The notes: generated by a model from the letters alone, not told the origin. Shown: positions 10,083-22,029, counted from the stretch's first letter. The stretch is 64,000 bases of DNA from Ariolimax columbianus (GCA_036924085.1 JAVGWX010000005.1:97702172-97766171); one strand, 5' to 3'. Made by a program: numbers and translations.

Positions 10083-10690
10083 TCTGTCGGAGACGTACGA
10101 ATCACACACACCGGTCGGCGGAGGACTGATGTGTAAAAGGCTTCATTAGAACGGCCGCAGGGACCGACTGACGGACGGACCCTCACTCCGTCTACCTAGG
10201 ACCGCCTGACAGGGGCCCGTACATACACTAGACGACCGACCGACTGGGCTCGCTCGGGGAGGGATGGCAGCGCTCTGTGCAGAACGGATCCCAACGGCCC
10301 CGACGATAAATTTCACAAGGACTGAAGACAATTTTCGCCTGCCGGCCTGCCCTTCTCCCGAGGGCTGGTCGGGCTAGGACAGATCTTTTCTATAAGCATT
10401 CGAAAAAGTGCCACCGACTGTCAAACTTTCTCGTTTCGGCCCAGAGAAGCGCACCTCAGCGGAGGGCACCACACCACATACTGCATCCCGTTATCTTGCC
10501 GGGGAGTGGCAAGCGAGCGTTTTCGACAAGCCTTCGCCATCGCTCCGTCTAGCGGGACTGAGATCGCTGTACAAATACTGGTAGTAGTCAATAGCGTCGT
10601 CGAGAGAACTACCCCAGATACCTCTGTATCTATAGGTTGATCGTTGGTGTTTATATCATTCAGCATAGATGCCAGGACACTTCCTTCGGC
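10083..10690 (-). other. Possible 5' external transcribed spacer remnant
   Basis: GC-richer sequence immediately upstream of the 18S 5' end, without long open frames or transposon motifs. Its position is that of the rDNA 5' ETS, so it may have been copied together with the 18S. The sequence itself cannot prove this. Confidence 0.35.
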
Positions 10691-11095
10691 CAGTTGATTT
10701 TATTTTGTTTTGCCACCAGCTACCTCCCCCCACCCCCTAAAAAAAAGTGACGTAGAATCGCCTATTCTGCAGGATACATTTAATGAGTTTTGTGATACGC
10801 CAGCAGTCCTTTGTCACGGAGTATAGCTTAGTAAACAACATATAATGGTTTATGGTTTACTAAGACAATTACATGGCATCCAACAACGGCCAAGAATGCA
10901 TCGGTATGAAATTACATTGCAACTTTCAAACATAAAAACATACCCAAAAACTATAAGGTGATTTTTTCATTCAGTAATACTAGCCTCAGCTGTCAAACAG
11001 ATATGGTGGCCAGTTCCTTTATACCAAAGTTCTTAGAAAGAATTTTGACATAAAGCATTGACAAAAATAGAATTAGTCCAACCAGAAGTTTAGCA
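10691..11095. other. AT-rich stretch, nothing recognised
   Basis: Contains a short C-rich/A-rich run near 10725-10745. No gene or array. Confidence 0.4.
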
Positions 11096-11097
11096 AC

Positions 11098-11350
11098 AAT
11101 ATTCAGTAATACCATTCTGTAAGTCACAAAACAGCAACAAGAAACAGTAAGACCATTCTGGAAGTCACAAAACAGCAAAAGAAACAGTATCACCATTCTG
11201 GAAGTCACAACATAGTAAAAGAAACAGTAATTCCATTCTGGAAGTCACAAAACAGCAAAAGAAACAGTAACACCAATTCTGGAAGTAACAAAACAGCAAA
11301 AGATACAGTAACACCATTCTGGAAGTCACAAAAGAGCAACAAGAAACAGT
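11098..11350 (+). repeat. About 40-bp array, 6 copies
   Basis: Imperfect units containing CACCATTCTGGAAGTCACAA and AACAGCAAAAGAAACAGTA. Confidence 0.9.
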
Positions 11351-11900
11351 AATATATACAGAGACACTTCATTACACAATTATGTAGAACAAATGTATAC
11401 ACAAACTAATTTAACAAAGAATAAGACCAATTGTTGAACCTCATCAGAACAAGGCTGAATTTGAATTCCGTATGGGCATTGGATGCCGTTCATCTTCCCG
11501 CTGCAATGCGAAGAATACACCACCACTACTATTAGACTATACAGGATGCCTTTATCCTATCAATTGCAGTTGTGGTTGATGTAACAGAAATTAACATTGT
11601 GTTGTTGCTGTAGTAGTGATGTTAAAAGATGGGGTTGATTCCTCGGTTCCCGAGCTCAGTAAACCCGTTTTACGACATGCTTGGGATGTGTTAGGGGCCC
11701 TCTATCCTCCTGTCAGTGTAACACGACATGTGAGGTAAGGTCAAGTGAGAGGAATATTACCTATCAGAAACTCGCATCCTCATTATTCATGGTTAGCATG
11801 GATTCTGTTTGGATCCTCATTGTTTCCTCAGAACATGCACAGCTCAATGTAGGGCATTGGCGACAACACAGGACAGCAATCGTATGGACTTGTGTAATGT
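11351..11900. other. Low-complexity-poor stretch, nothing firmly recognised
   Basis: A short Cys-rich reading occurs at 11673-11735 (TTCLGCVRGPLSSCQCNTTC) before a GTAAGG, but no in-phase acceptor was found, so it is not called as an exon. Confidence 0.35.
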
Positions 11901-11904
11901 TATG

Positions 11905-12340
11905 GCTCAATCATCGACATCATTCTTCACTGGCTTGTGTATGGCTGTGAACACATCCTGGACAGCAATATTGACTGGCTTGTGTATGGACGTGAACACA
12001 TCCGGACAGCAATCTTGACTGGCTTGTGTATGGATGTGACCACATCCCGGACAGCAATCTTGACTGGCTTGTATACAGATGTGACCACATTCTGGACAGC
12101 AATCTTGACTGGTTTGTATGGATGTGAACACATCCCGGACAGCAATCTTGACTGGCTTGTATGGATGTGAACACATCCTGGCCAGCAATCTTGACTGGCT
12201 TGTATGGATGTGCACACATCCCGGGCAGCAATCTTGACTGGCTTGTATGGATGTGAACACATCCTAGACATCAATCTTGTCTGGCTTGTATATGACATTG
12301 AACACACCCAGAACAACAGTCCTGGCTGGCTAAATAAGCT
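11905..12340 (+). repeat. About 42-45-bp array, about 10 copies
   Basis: Units of the form GACTGGCTTGTATGGATGTG followed by AACACATCCCGGACAGCAAT, with length variation. Confidence 0.93.
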
Positions 12341-12980
12341 ACGTAAATGAAGCTGAAGAAATACTGGTTAATTGAGACCTCAACCCTAGTACATAACGAC
12401 TGAGACGACGAGGGAGAGCAATTTTCAGGACACGACAGAAGATAGGGAATATCAACCTTAGAAATACATAGAACCTCGTCATATACAAACTCTATTGTAT
12501 ACAATTCGGTCATAAGTGTTCAACAATTAATTTTCTCTACATATACGAAGAAGAATCGATGAATACTAGAACAGGTAAGAACATTTCTAGTCTTGGAGAT
12601 ACAAATAAAGGAGGATAGAAAATGCAAAACGTAAGTCAGTAAAAGAACAGAGATGTCCAAAGCTGTTTTCACTAACGTGAGATAGCCATTGACATCACAA
12701 CAAATGAACAACATGTAGTATGTTATAGTTATTGTGATGTTTCGTTTATATACACTCGTCATTACTAAATGGGGAAGAAAAGTTGACGATGAACAAAGAG
12801 CAGGTGAGGAGAACGGAGACTTTTGACATGTGGCTGTATAGAAGAACGGGGCACATCTTTTTGAAAGAAAACAATATATTAAATGTCTAGAAAAAGTTGT
12901 TGTTAGTGAGAGAGTTAATGAATGAAGTCAGAGTTGGACGGTTAGAGTATTTAGACCCCATTAAAAATCCTTGCTGACAA
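12341..12980. other. Nothing recognised
   Basis: AT-rich. No motif or array. Confidence 0.4.
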
Positions 12981-12984
12981 TCAT

Positions 12985-13795
12985 TCGGGGATGACCTATA
13001 AAGGACAAACGTGTGAGAGCGAGCTAGCGTTGTAAGTGGGTGAATGACCCATAAAGGTCCAACGTGTGAGAGCGAGCTGGCGTTGTAAGTGGGGGAATGA
13101 CACATAAAGGGCAAACGTGTGAGAGCGAGCTAGCGTTGTAAGTAGGGGAATGACTCATAAGGGGCAAACGTGTGAGAGCGAGCTAGCGTTGAAAAAGGGG
13201 GGAATGACCTGTAAGGGCAAATGTGTGAGAGCGAGCTAGCGTTGTAAGTGGGGGAATGACCCATAAAGGGCAAACGTGTGAGATCGAGCTAGCGTTGTAA
13301 GCATGGGAATGATTCATTAAGGGCAAACGTGTGAGAGCGAGCTAGCGTTGAAAAAGGGGGGAATGACCCATAAAGGGCAAATGTGTGAGAGCGAGCTAGC
13401 GTTGTAAGTGGGGGAATGACCCATAAAGGGCAAACGTGTGAGAGCGAGCTAGCGTTGTAAGTAGGGGAATGACTCATAAGGGGCAAACGTGTGAGAGCGA
13501 GCTAGCGTTGAAAAAGGGGGGAATGACCCATAAAGGGCAAATGTGTGAGAGCGAGCTAGCGTTGTAAGTGGGGGAATGACCCATAAAGGGCAAACGTGTG
13601 AGAGCGAGCTAGCGTTGTAAGCGGGGCAATAACTCATTAAGGGCAAACGTGTGAGAGCGAGCTAGCGTTGTAAGCATGGGAATGATTCATTAAGGGCAAA
13701 CGTGTGAGAGCGAGCTAGCGTTGTAAGCGGGGAAATGACTTATTAAGGGCAAACGTGTGAGAGCGAGCTAGCGTTGTAAGTTGGGCAATGACATG
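12985..13795 (+). repeat. About 53-bp array, about 15 copies
   Basis: Units containing GGGCAAACGTGTGAGAGCGA and GCTAGCGTTGTAAG. Two higher-order unit variants alternate (GTTGTAAGTGGGG versus GTTGAAAAAGGGG). Confidence 0.95.
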
Positions 13796-14009
13796 AACAT
13801 ATTAATGTTGTCAAGCTTGTTATACTGCACCAACAAGGTTAGGGACAGGGAACGTAAGCGATCTTTTGCATCCGACCTTCGATGTGGACATGGCAACTGA
13901 TCTGACCACACCACCGAGTTTTCTATATTCTATGTACAATTTGTAACAAAATTCTTTTTATTAGAGTATAATATAACATTAATTGTGATATGTGTTTTCT
14001 ACAGCTAAA

Positions 14010-14390
14010 TAGAGTGAACCTGACACCAGAGTGAACCAGACAACAGAGTGAACCAAACACCAGAGTCAACCAGGCAACATAGTGAGCCAGAAACCAGAGT
14101 AAACCAGACAACAGAGTGGACCAGACAATAAAGTAAACTAGACAACAGAGTGGACTATACAACAGAGTGGACTAGACAACAGATTGCACCAGACAACAAA
14201 CTGAACAAGACACCAGAGTGAAACTGACACGAGGGTGAACCAGACAATAGAGTGAACCAGACAACAGAGTGAACCAGATAATAGAGTGAACCAGACAACA
14301 GAGTGGACCAGACAATAGAGTGAACCAGACAACAGAGTAGACCAGACAATAGAGTGGACCAGACAACCGAGTGGATAAACGCACAGTTAG
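14010..14390 (+). repeat. 16-17-bp array, about 22 copies
   Basis: Units such as AGAGTGAACCAGACAAC, with GTGGACCAGACAATA variants. Confidence 0.93.
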
Positions 14391-14738
14391 ACGGAACAGC
14401 AAGCATTGTATGTGATTTCCTAGAAATCATAAAGAATGTAATGTCATATTGTATTCTAATTTCACATGAAACTTAATGATTCTACCTTAATTCGGAATGT
14501 ACAATATTTGATTGGAAATTAAAATTATATTTTGGCCGTTTCTTCCCAATCAAATTAAGTGAAAACAATAAAATACAGTATTCCATTAATTAAATGTGTT
14601 TGTGCTTAATTCAAAAGCCATAAATACATTAACAAAATGAATTCAGATGCATATGTATATCCTTCTAACCATCTATTTATGATCTCTCCCTTCACGAATC
14701 CTCACCTACTTACTTCAACTTATTCATTCATTCATCCC
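14391..14738. other. AT-rich spacer, nothing recognised
   Basis: Between two arrays. No motif. Confidence 0.4.
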
Positions 14739-14739
14739 G

Positions 14740-15305
14740 TGTTGTTTTGGTTGTTGTAAGCCTGCTTTGAGATGAAGTTACCTCTCTTGGAACAAGTGTG
14801 TTGGTTGGTGTAAACCTGCAGAAAGCTGAAGTTTCCTTTCTTGGACCAAATGTGTTTTGTTGTAAGCCTGCAGCGAGCTGAATTTACCTCTCTTGGACCT
14901 AGTGTGTGGGTCGTTGTAAGACGGCTGCGAGCTGAAGTTACCTCTCTTGGACCTAGTGTATGGGTCGTTGTAAGTCTGCAGCGAGCTGAAGTTACCTCTC
15001 TTGGACCTAGTGTGTGGGTCGTTGTAAGCCTGTAGCGAGCTGAAGTTACTTCTTTTGAACCAAGTGTATTGGTTGTTGTAAGCCTGTAGCGAGTTGAAGT
15101 TACCTCTTTTGAACCAAGTGTATTGGTTGTTGTAAGCCTGTAGCGAGCTGAACTTACCTCTTTTGAACCAAGTGTATTGGTTGTTGTAAGCCTGTAGCGA
15201 GCTGAAGTTACCTCTTTTGAACCAAGTGTATTGGTTGTTGTAAGCCTGTAGCGAGCTGAAGTTACCTCTTTTGGACGAAGTGTTTTGATTGTTGTAAGCC
15301 TGTTC
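14740..15305 (-). repeat. About 59-bp array, about 9 copies
   Basis: Units containing TTGTTGTAAGCCTGTAGCGA and GCTGAAGTTACCTCT. The array abuts RT-like sequence at 15311 on its right side. Confidence 0.95.
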
Positions 15306-15310
15306 TCTAT

Positions 15311-15480
15311 TGACCCTCTCAAAATCCTTCGTCAGATCTGTGAAAGTCCTGGCTAGACCAGTTGCTGCTCTTGATATTTCTCCTAAAATTACTGAGCTGC
15401 AAATACAATATCCACTCTTCTGCAACCCAATGTGGAGGCCTATTCCCGTGGAGTCTCTCCAGAAGAAGACCATCTTCTTA
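15311..15480 (-). pseudogene. LINE RT fragment around motif A
   Basis: Minus-strand reading ARTFTDLTKDFERVNRE resembles RT motif A of many LINEs (F-DLTKAFDTVNRE). The frame runs directly into the 59-bp array, so the RT is cut exactly where the array starts. Only this motif supports the call. Confidence 0.5.
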
Positions 15481-16235
15481 ATGATCGATCAATCAGTCGA
15501 GGAGCGCTCGTGCCAGTATCTTGTCAATAGACTATATAAAAGAGATAACGTTGTGGTTGTCTCAGGCTTAACGGTTTCCTTTTCGCTTGCATAAATAGAC
15601 GATGGTATAGTTGTATTCTCCAGTTCTTGTGGAACAGTCTCAGTGCTCCATATTGTGTTGTTCAACTCACACTCTGTGCTAATGCACAGCTGCCTGCTTT
15701 AGATCCCAGCCGGTATCAGATAGGCCCTAAGGCGTTCCCATTTGATAGTTTACTGATCGCTGTTCTGACCTCATATATATTGCTGTTCAGAGATTTGTGT
15801 GACAGACATGATGTAGTCTCGACGCAGATGGAAGACGGTTGGTTGAGAATAATGACTCCAGACCATTGTTGGCAGGTGCCTACCTAAGATCTTCTTCGCC
15901 TTTTGTCCTGCTACTCTTGCGTACAGAGAGGTGGGATGCTTAGATTTCTTGTTATCGCCAAATGGGAGGCTTCTACTGTCGTTAAGTGAAACTTTCTCAG
16001 ACTGCCATAGACATCCTCAATCTACCGACGTCGTGGTCTGCCTCTTGCTCGTGGACCGGAAACCTGCAAATGATATGCTCTTTATGCAGCTGATGACAAT
16101 ACATTCTGACTAAATGAATAGACCACTTGATTTGTTGAGCGTCAATGTAGGCACTAACTGGGTTTGTCCCCACCGAATGCCTCGGTCTGGTGTTGCGGAT
16201 TCAGTCACGGATTGTCTTTCAGCTGCGCTCCTCAC
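15481..16235. other. Nothing firmly recognised
   Basis: Probably decayed LINE sequence between two RT fragments on the minus strand, but no motif can be placed. Confidence 0.35.
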
Positions 16236-16238
16236 ACA

Positions 16239-16871
16239 TCACATCTCACTGCTCTGGAACTTGCTCTTATGTGATGCTAGAAATGACCAAGATTGGCATT
16301 GGTAAAACAATGTAGGAATAATGAGTGTATTTATCATCTTCCTATTAGTTGACAGAAGAACTCGAGGGCGTTTCCAAATCGGTGCAATTTGATAGTGGAC
16401 ACTGTTCACCATCTGAATTATATGTGCAATCTCTCTGTCCACTCTTCCGTCATCAGCGAACATACTACCTAGATATTTGAACTTCTGTACTTGCTTGATA
16501 CCAATGTCACTAATGTGGAAATTTCTCTGCAATTTTTCACGTGAAATAAACATAGTCTCTGTGTTGCCTGTGTTGATCTTCATGTCATATTCCGTACAAG
16601 CCAAATGGAGAAAGTACAGGTCGTGTTGTAGATCTTCTCCATTTTGGTAAAAGATGACCTGATCATCAGGAAATAATAGTTCATTGAGGGACTCTTCATA
16701 AGGGTAAGCTATAACTACAATTTTATCAGTTTTAATTATGAACAAAAGTGGTGAAAGAACACACCACTGTCGTACACTATTCAGCACTGGAAACCAATTT
16801 GTCATACCTGCTATCGTTCGTACTGCACCTTCACTGTTTACGTACAAGTATAGATGGTATAAATGGGGCAA
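16239..16871 (-). pseudogene. LINE reverse transcriptase fragment (palm to thumb)
   Basis: About 210 codons open on the minus strand. The motif order is VRQWCVLSPLLF (normally VRQGC-LSPLLF), LLFPDDQVIFY (normally FADDQV), EYDMKINTGNTETMFISRE, then FKYLGSMFADDGRVDREIAH. The catalytic box has FPDD, keeping both aspartates but losing the usual Ala, and the Gly of VRQGC is Trp. Type resembles the RTE-like endonuclease-RT LINEs. Inactive remnant. Confidence 0.75.
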
Positions 16872-17019
16872 TCTGCAGACGTCATCTCAAATAGATTGAA
16901 TTCTATTCAGAATACGCAATCGTCATTGTGTCACACATTGTAAGGAGATTACCAGAATGAGTATGGATACTGACCACCGTCCAGTTGTACTTTACTTTCG
17001 TCTACAAGGGATATTGGAC

Positions 17020-17288
17020 ATAACGTGGCTAGGAATGCATTCTTGTGGGCAAGGAGCCAAAAACAGACACTAACAATATTGAGAAGAAAATTGAGATAGT
17101 TAGGACATACGCTGAGGATGGCACCGCCAAACATAATGAGACAAGCTCTTGAATATAATCCTCAAAGGAAACAGAAAGATAGGAAGTCCTAAAAATACAC
17201 GGATAATAGAATGTGAGAGAGAGCTACAATTAAATGGTTACACCTGGAAAGAAACAGACAAAATAGGACTGGACAGTGCATTTTGATT
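17020..17288 (+). pseudogene. LINE 3'-coding remnant
   Basis: Plus-strand pieces in shifting frames match the C-terminal consensus of RTE-like LINEs: a G-HTLR-like segment, QALEYNPQRKQKDRKS (consensus QAL-WNPQGKRK-GRPK), then a tW-E---D-IG segment. Badly decayed. Its orientation is opposite to the RT at 16239-16871, so it is a different insertion. Confidence 0.5.
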
Positions 17289-17664
17289 TGATATGGTTAA
17301 TGGCCTATGTATCGAGAGGCGTGACGGGTTTTGATTGAATATACGAGCCAACTTCTCATTTCTTTGGAAAAAGGACGATAAAGACGCAGATAACAACCAT
17401 ATTGGTAGGATAATGAGAGGACATATGTAACAGCGACACGGCTTTAACTGGGTAAGGGCGGTCGATGGGTGTCAGAGAATGAGGGTGCAAGTGGGGGTGG
17501 AGGGGGTGTTTGGGAGGGTATTGGAAGTCCAGAGTCGCTTTCCTGGAAAAAGAAGAAAACACAGAAAGAAGTGTTGAATTAATGAGTGGTGCAACAAGAA
17601 TTGATGAACGAATTGTGACAGCTGAGCAATTTTGGTCACGTCAAAAGACATAACACGTTGCAGA

Positions 17665-18262
17665 CAAACAAAACATGAAGTACAGGCGGAGAGCAAACAT
17701 GCCTGATATCAACAACAATTGAAGGAAAGAATCAAAACATGAAGGAAAGGCGTGGAGCAAGCATGCCTGATATCAACAACAATTGAAGGAAAGAATCAAA
17801 ACATGAAGGAAAGGCGTGGAGCAAGCATGCCTGATATCAACATAAACTGAAGGAAAAAATCAAAACATGAAGGAAAGGCGTGGAGCAAGCATGCCTGATA
17901 TCAACATAAACTGAAGGAAAGAATCAAAACATGAAGGAAAGGCGTGGAGCAAGCATGCCTGATATCAACAACAATTGAAGGAAAGAATCAAAACATGAAG
18001 GAAAGGCGTGGAGCAAGCATGCCTGATATCAACAACAATTGAAGGAAAGAATCAAAACATGAAGGAAAGGCGTGGAGCAAGCATGCCTGATATCAACATA
18101 AACTGAAGGAAAAAATCAAAACATGAAGGAAAGGCGTGGAGCAAGCATGCCTGATATCAACAACAATTGAAGGAAAGAATCAAAACATGAAGGAAAGGCG
18201 TGGAGCAAGCATGCCTGATATCAACAACAATTGAAGGAAAGAATCAAAACATGAAGATATGG
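17665..18262 (+). repeat. About 63-bp array, about 9 copies
   Basis: Units containing ACATGAAGGAAAGGCGTGGA and GCAAGCATGCCTGATATCAA, very homogeneous. Two variants (CAACAACAATTG and CATAAACTG) are interspersed. Confidence 0.96.
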
Positions 18263-18609
18263 AATCGTCAAGGCAAGAGATAGGACAAATGCTAAGAGAA
18301 GCAATATTATAACTGGGGTTGGGGTGAGGTTTGCAGGGAGAAATATGTTGTCTAGAGTTGGATGGGAAGAAATCTGTCAGAGATAAAGTCCAGGTAAGGA
18401 GATAAAGAACGTTGGAGAACCATTACAGTCAGTCGATGTGACGATGTCAAATAATGTGGTTTTTTTCGAAGTTGAAATGATTGATATTGTAATTTTGTCT
18501 CTGTTGAGATGACATATAATGTGATTTTGTTGCTGTAGAGATTACATATTATTTGATTTTGTCTCTTTGAAGGATGAGAGACAGTCAAACAGACATAATG
18601 TAGCACATC

Positions 18610-19172
18610 TTTTAAGAATTGACCGTTATGCACCAACAATATTTTGATCGTTGTGTACGATCAATATATTGACCATTATGTATGTCCAATATATTTACGG
18701 GTATGTACGTCCAATAGATTGACCGTTGTATACAGCCAATAGATTGACCGTTGTATACAGCCAATAGATTGACCGTTGTATAAAGCCAATAGATTGACCG
18801 TTGTATACAGCCAAAAGATTGACCGTTGTATAAAGCCAATAGATTGACCGTTGTATACAGCCAATAGACTGACCGTTGTATAAAGCCAATAGATTGACCG
18901 TTGTATACAGCCAATAGATTGACCGTTGTATAAAGCCAATATATTGACCGTTGTATACAGCCAATAGATTGACCGTTGTATACAGCCAATAGATTGACCG
19001 TTGTATACAGCCAATAGATTGACCGTTGTATACAGCCAATAGATTGACCGTTGTATACAGCCAATAGATTGACCGTTGTATACAGCCAATAGATTGACCG
19101 TTGTATACAGCCAATAGATTGACCGTTGTATACAGCCAATAGATTGACCGTTGTATAGGACCAATAAATTGC
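18610..19172 (-). repeat. 25-26-bp array, about 22 copies
   Basis: Units TTGACCGTTGTATACAGCCA plus ATAGA. Homogeneous in the centre and decayed at both ends. Confidence 0.96.
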
Positions 19173-19604
19173 CCTGGTTTGCGACCAATTAATATTATTG
19201 ACTGTGTTAAAGAAAAATTAAAGAGACAAGGCTTACATATCAACTATCAAACTTACTGTACACGACACAAATTACACGTCGCCACGACACACATGTCAAG
19301 ATTAGTAAATCAATGAAATGAGATGATGTCATGGGATCAAGACGCTGAGCAGTGCATAAGCTGCAGTGGCCAGCGACCCATAGCTGACTGCTAGCGTCAG
19401 GGCCACTGAACCAGATCTGCCAAAACCCTTCTACATCTTCACGCAATGATCATGGATCAAAGTGGACTGCAACAGGGCAGACTGACTAAGGGAAAGGAAT
19501 CGATGAGTGTAGGCTAACGCGGTACTCTAACATGTCTGCTGATGTCGGATATGTCGGATAGAAAGGTGCAAGTCTCACAATCAAGCTGTAAAACACTACA
19601 CAAC

Positions 19605-19985
19605 GCATTCCATTCTCTGGACTACATTCTACTACTTGCAAAACCCTTTTCAGGGTTTGGTAGCGGGAGATTGAGAATAAACGAAGAAGAAGAAGAAGAA
19701 GAAGAAGAAGAAGAAGAAGAAAAAGAAGAAGAAAAAGAAGAAGAAGTAGAATAATAATAATAAGATCTTGATGATGTAATTACATTTTGAGCAAAAAGAA
19801 AAACTCTCTAGACTACATTTTTCTACTTGTAAAACCTTTTTCAGGGCTTGGTAGCGGGAGATTGAGAACGAACGAAGAAGAAGAAGAAGAAGAAGAAGAA
19901 GAAGAAGAAGAAGAAGAAAAAGAAGAATAGAAGATGATGATGATGTAATGACATTTTGAGCACAAATAAAAACTAAGATTATCAT
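19605..19985 (+). repeat. Two tandem copies of a ~190-bp segment with (GAA)n tract
   Basis: Both copies share CTACTTG-AAAACC-TTTTCA, GGGTTTGGTAGCGGGAGATT, a (GAA)n run and a distal ACATTTTGAGCA. The shared unique part followed by (GAA)n looks like the 3' end of a retroposon that duplicated together with its tail. Confidence 0.85.
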
Positions 19986-20317
19986 TTGAACTTTTTTATT
20001 TTGTGTACAATAATATTTTACTATGTCCTGTTTGGACCTATTCTCGCTAAACTATTTGCGAATCAATATTCAAATTTGAATTTACATAAAATCAACTTGT
20101 AAAAACAATATTGGTTAATTTTTTTTATTTTAGCAGCACAAATTTCAAGATATTAAAATTTCAGTTAAAACGTGAATTAACAATCGTAATTTTCCCCGTG
20201 AAATCAGAATTCAAATAAAATCATTTCTGTCTTGATATCACCTAGGCAACACTATGCAAGCGTTCCATCCATCAAGATGTATCGTTTCCTGACTGGTATC
20301 TTCGCTGCTTTAAGTAT
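19975..20317 (-). CDS. Terminal exon of the vWA gene: stop codon base and 3' UTR
   Basis: Acceptor CTCTTTACAG on the minus strand, exon start at 20317 with ATACTTAAAG. Exon 8 leaves TG as a partial codon and the first base here is A, making TGA. The predicted protein therefore ends with KKVCF, right at the usual C-terminal Cys of a vWA domain. The rest is 3' UTR with AATAAA signals at 20124-20129 and 19995-20000 on the minus strand. Exon end is approximate. Alternative: the true last exon lies elsewhere and this acceptor is fortuitous. Confidence 0.5.
19995..20000 (-). promoter_or_regulatory. Candidate polyadenylation signals (19995-20000; also 20124-20129)
   Basis: AATAAA on the minus strand, 120-320 bases into the putative 3' UTR of the vWA gene. 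Either could direct cleavage. Confidence 0.45.
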
Positions 20318-20329
20318 CTGTAAAGAGAA

Positions 20330-20756
20330 CATATATCTAAATTAAGGTTCTTATAGTTTGAAAGAGACGTGTTGATCATGAATTTATTGATTGATTGATT
20401 TCCCATTCAATCTAAGTAGAGGTTTCAATAGCAATGGTTTTACATGAAGAGGTTGCTAGCTCTATGAACAACCATCTTTAGACTCCTTTATGTCATGTGT
20501 GGAAGGTTACAATGGTCCTATCCTATTCAATCTGCTCACCCCATGGGTGTATGCAGTATTAACACAAGTATTTTAATAAATCACTGAATACCTCTTTTTC
20601 CTCTCTATTCTATCCCTATCTCTGTCCTCTAAGTTGCTTCTACTCTACTCCTGGGGATGAACATGTTCTTTCTTGTATATACTTGCAATGGACTGTGGAG
20701 GCAAGTAGGTCATTAACATGTTTTGTGTTTGCATAATGTAGTGATCGCCTGTTTTT
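20330..20756. other. Intron sequence, nothing recognised
   Basis: Lies between exon 8 and the terminal exon of the minus-strand gene. No motif beyond the flanking SINE. Confidence 0.4.
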
Positions 20757-21150
20757 AGTCATCATCATCATTATCATCATCATCAATTATCATTATTAAC
20801 ATCAGTATCATCATATATCCGTTTTGCTCTGCATGGAGCATAGTGCATCAATAGCTGCTCTCCTTCTGTTCCTATTATGCACCGTTTTGTTGAATTCCGC
20901 CCACAAGACCTTGATTGAGCTGACTTCCTCCTAGATGTAAAGATACTGTGTGGCATATTGGTAATATCGTGTTGGGTCCATATTTGTCTTGACCAACGGC
21001 GCAGATTATTCTGAAACCCAATTTTTGAGGCTGGGTGGACCACGAACGACGTTTTGCTATCCGGAAAAAAAACTATTGTGAACAGAACCTCGATCGCTCA
21101 GCTGGAAAGTCAGTGCACTAACCGCTGAGCTACCTCGGCTTCGGGGGATA
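20757..21150 (-). mobile_element. tRNA-derived SINE with (GATGAT)n-type tail
   Basis: On the minus strand the head reads GAGGTAGCTCAGCGGTTAGT...GAGCGATCGAGGTTC. This is a tRNA-like unit with an A box (TAGCTCAGCGG) and a weak B box (CGAGGTTCTGTTC). A central body includes GGTCCACCCAGCCTC, and the element ends in a GATGAT-rich tail at 20757-20815. Such SINEs are transcribed by RNA polymerase III and moved by LINE enzymes. It sits in the last intron of the vWA gene. Confidence 0.8.
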
Positions 21151-21482
21151 AAAGATCAAGGTAGGAGAGATAGAGTGATGCCAAGAAATACCTCTATCAC
21201 ACAGGCTTGCTGGGATAGGGTAGTGATATCTTGGGCAGAACTCCGAAGAGCATCAGAGGACAGTCGGCATTGGAATGACGCGTTACAAGAGTTTCCAGAA
21301 CCAGATCGAGGAATGATTCACCGATGAGGCTGATGATGAGTGCGGATCCTCATCGTTCTCAAGACTAGGGAAGCAGCAATAAGCAATTGTATGCTGAACA
21401 TGGCTGAACTGGCCAAGAGGCACAAAACACTATTCGTCTCGTAGAGACAAGGATTTGGTGTAGCCTTCTGTAGGCAACTTAC
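21151..21482. other. Intron sequence, nothing recognised
   Basis: Just downstream of the exon 8 donor on the minus strand. Confidence 0.4.
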
Positions 21483-21666
21483 CAAAAACAGACTTTCTTG
21501 GATACTTTGTCTTCAACTTTATCAATAGCGTCGAAGCTTTCAACAAACACGACGTTATCAGGATTTCCAGCCATTCCATTTAGCTCCTGCACATTGACAC
21601 CTTTGCCCACTCCTACACACAGGATTGTAATTTTGGAGTTCCTTACTCGGAGGGCCGATACTTGAG
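21483..21666 (-). CDS. Exon 8 of secreted vWA protein (C-terminal part of vWA)
   Basis: A 184-bp exon, phase 1 in and phase 2 out, acceptor TCTCTTCCAG and donor G|GTAAGT. It encodes roughly residues 392-452: SALRVRNSKITILCVGVGKG, then LNGMAGNPDNVVFVESFDAI, then VSKKVCF. These are the last strands and helices of a vWA domain (sA--LR---I-i--VGVG, L--MAG-P-NV, F-ai, C-terminal Cys). The A left by exon 7 plus CT completes a Thr codon. The partial TG at the end becomes a stop with the next exon. Confidence 0.85.
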
Positions 21667-21879
21667 CTGGAAGAGATCAGGTGACAAACATTGGATTCGT
21701 ACTTCATGGACAGAAAGGCAAATTAGTTGTTAAGAATATGTTTGTTATTGAAAACCACGATTGGAAAACATGTAGAAGGATAGCTTTTGGCTACCTGAAT
21801 CAGACATATCTGACTGAACTAATATCAGGATATTACTATTCTAGTAAGAAACATACATAACAAATAACACTGGTACTGC

Positions 21880-21881
21880 TC

Positions 21882-21944
<63 letters not shown>

Positions 21945-22020
21945 GTACTACTACTACTACTACTACTACTATTACTACTACTAATACTTCTACTACAACA
22001 TCTACTACTAATAACATAAC
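21880..22020 (+). repeat. (ACT)n microsatellite
   Basis: Mostly perfect ACT triplets, decaying at the right side. Confidence 0.97.
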
Positions 22021-22029
22021 TATTATTTT

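Noticed and set aside
11640..11735. Cys-rich reading TTCLGCVRGPLSSCQCNTTC before GTAAGG as a possible exon of the plus-strand vWA gene
   Set aside because: The upstream frame has a TAA immediately after the only good acceptor and the phases do not fit the exon at 5974-6162.
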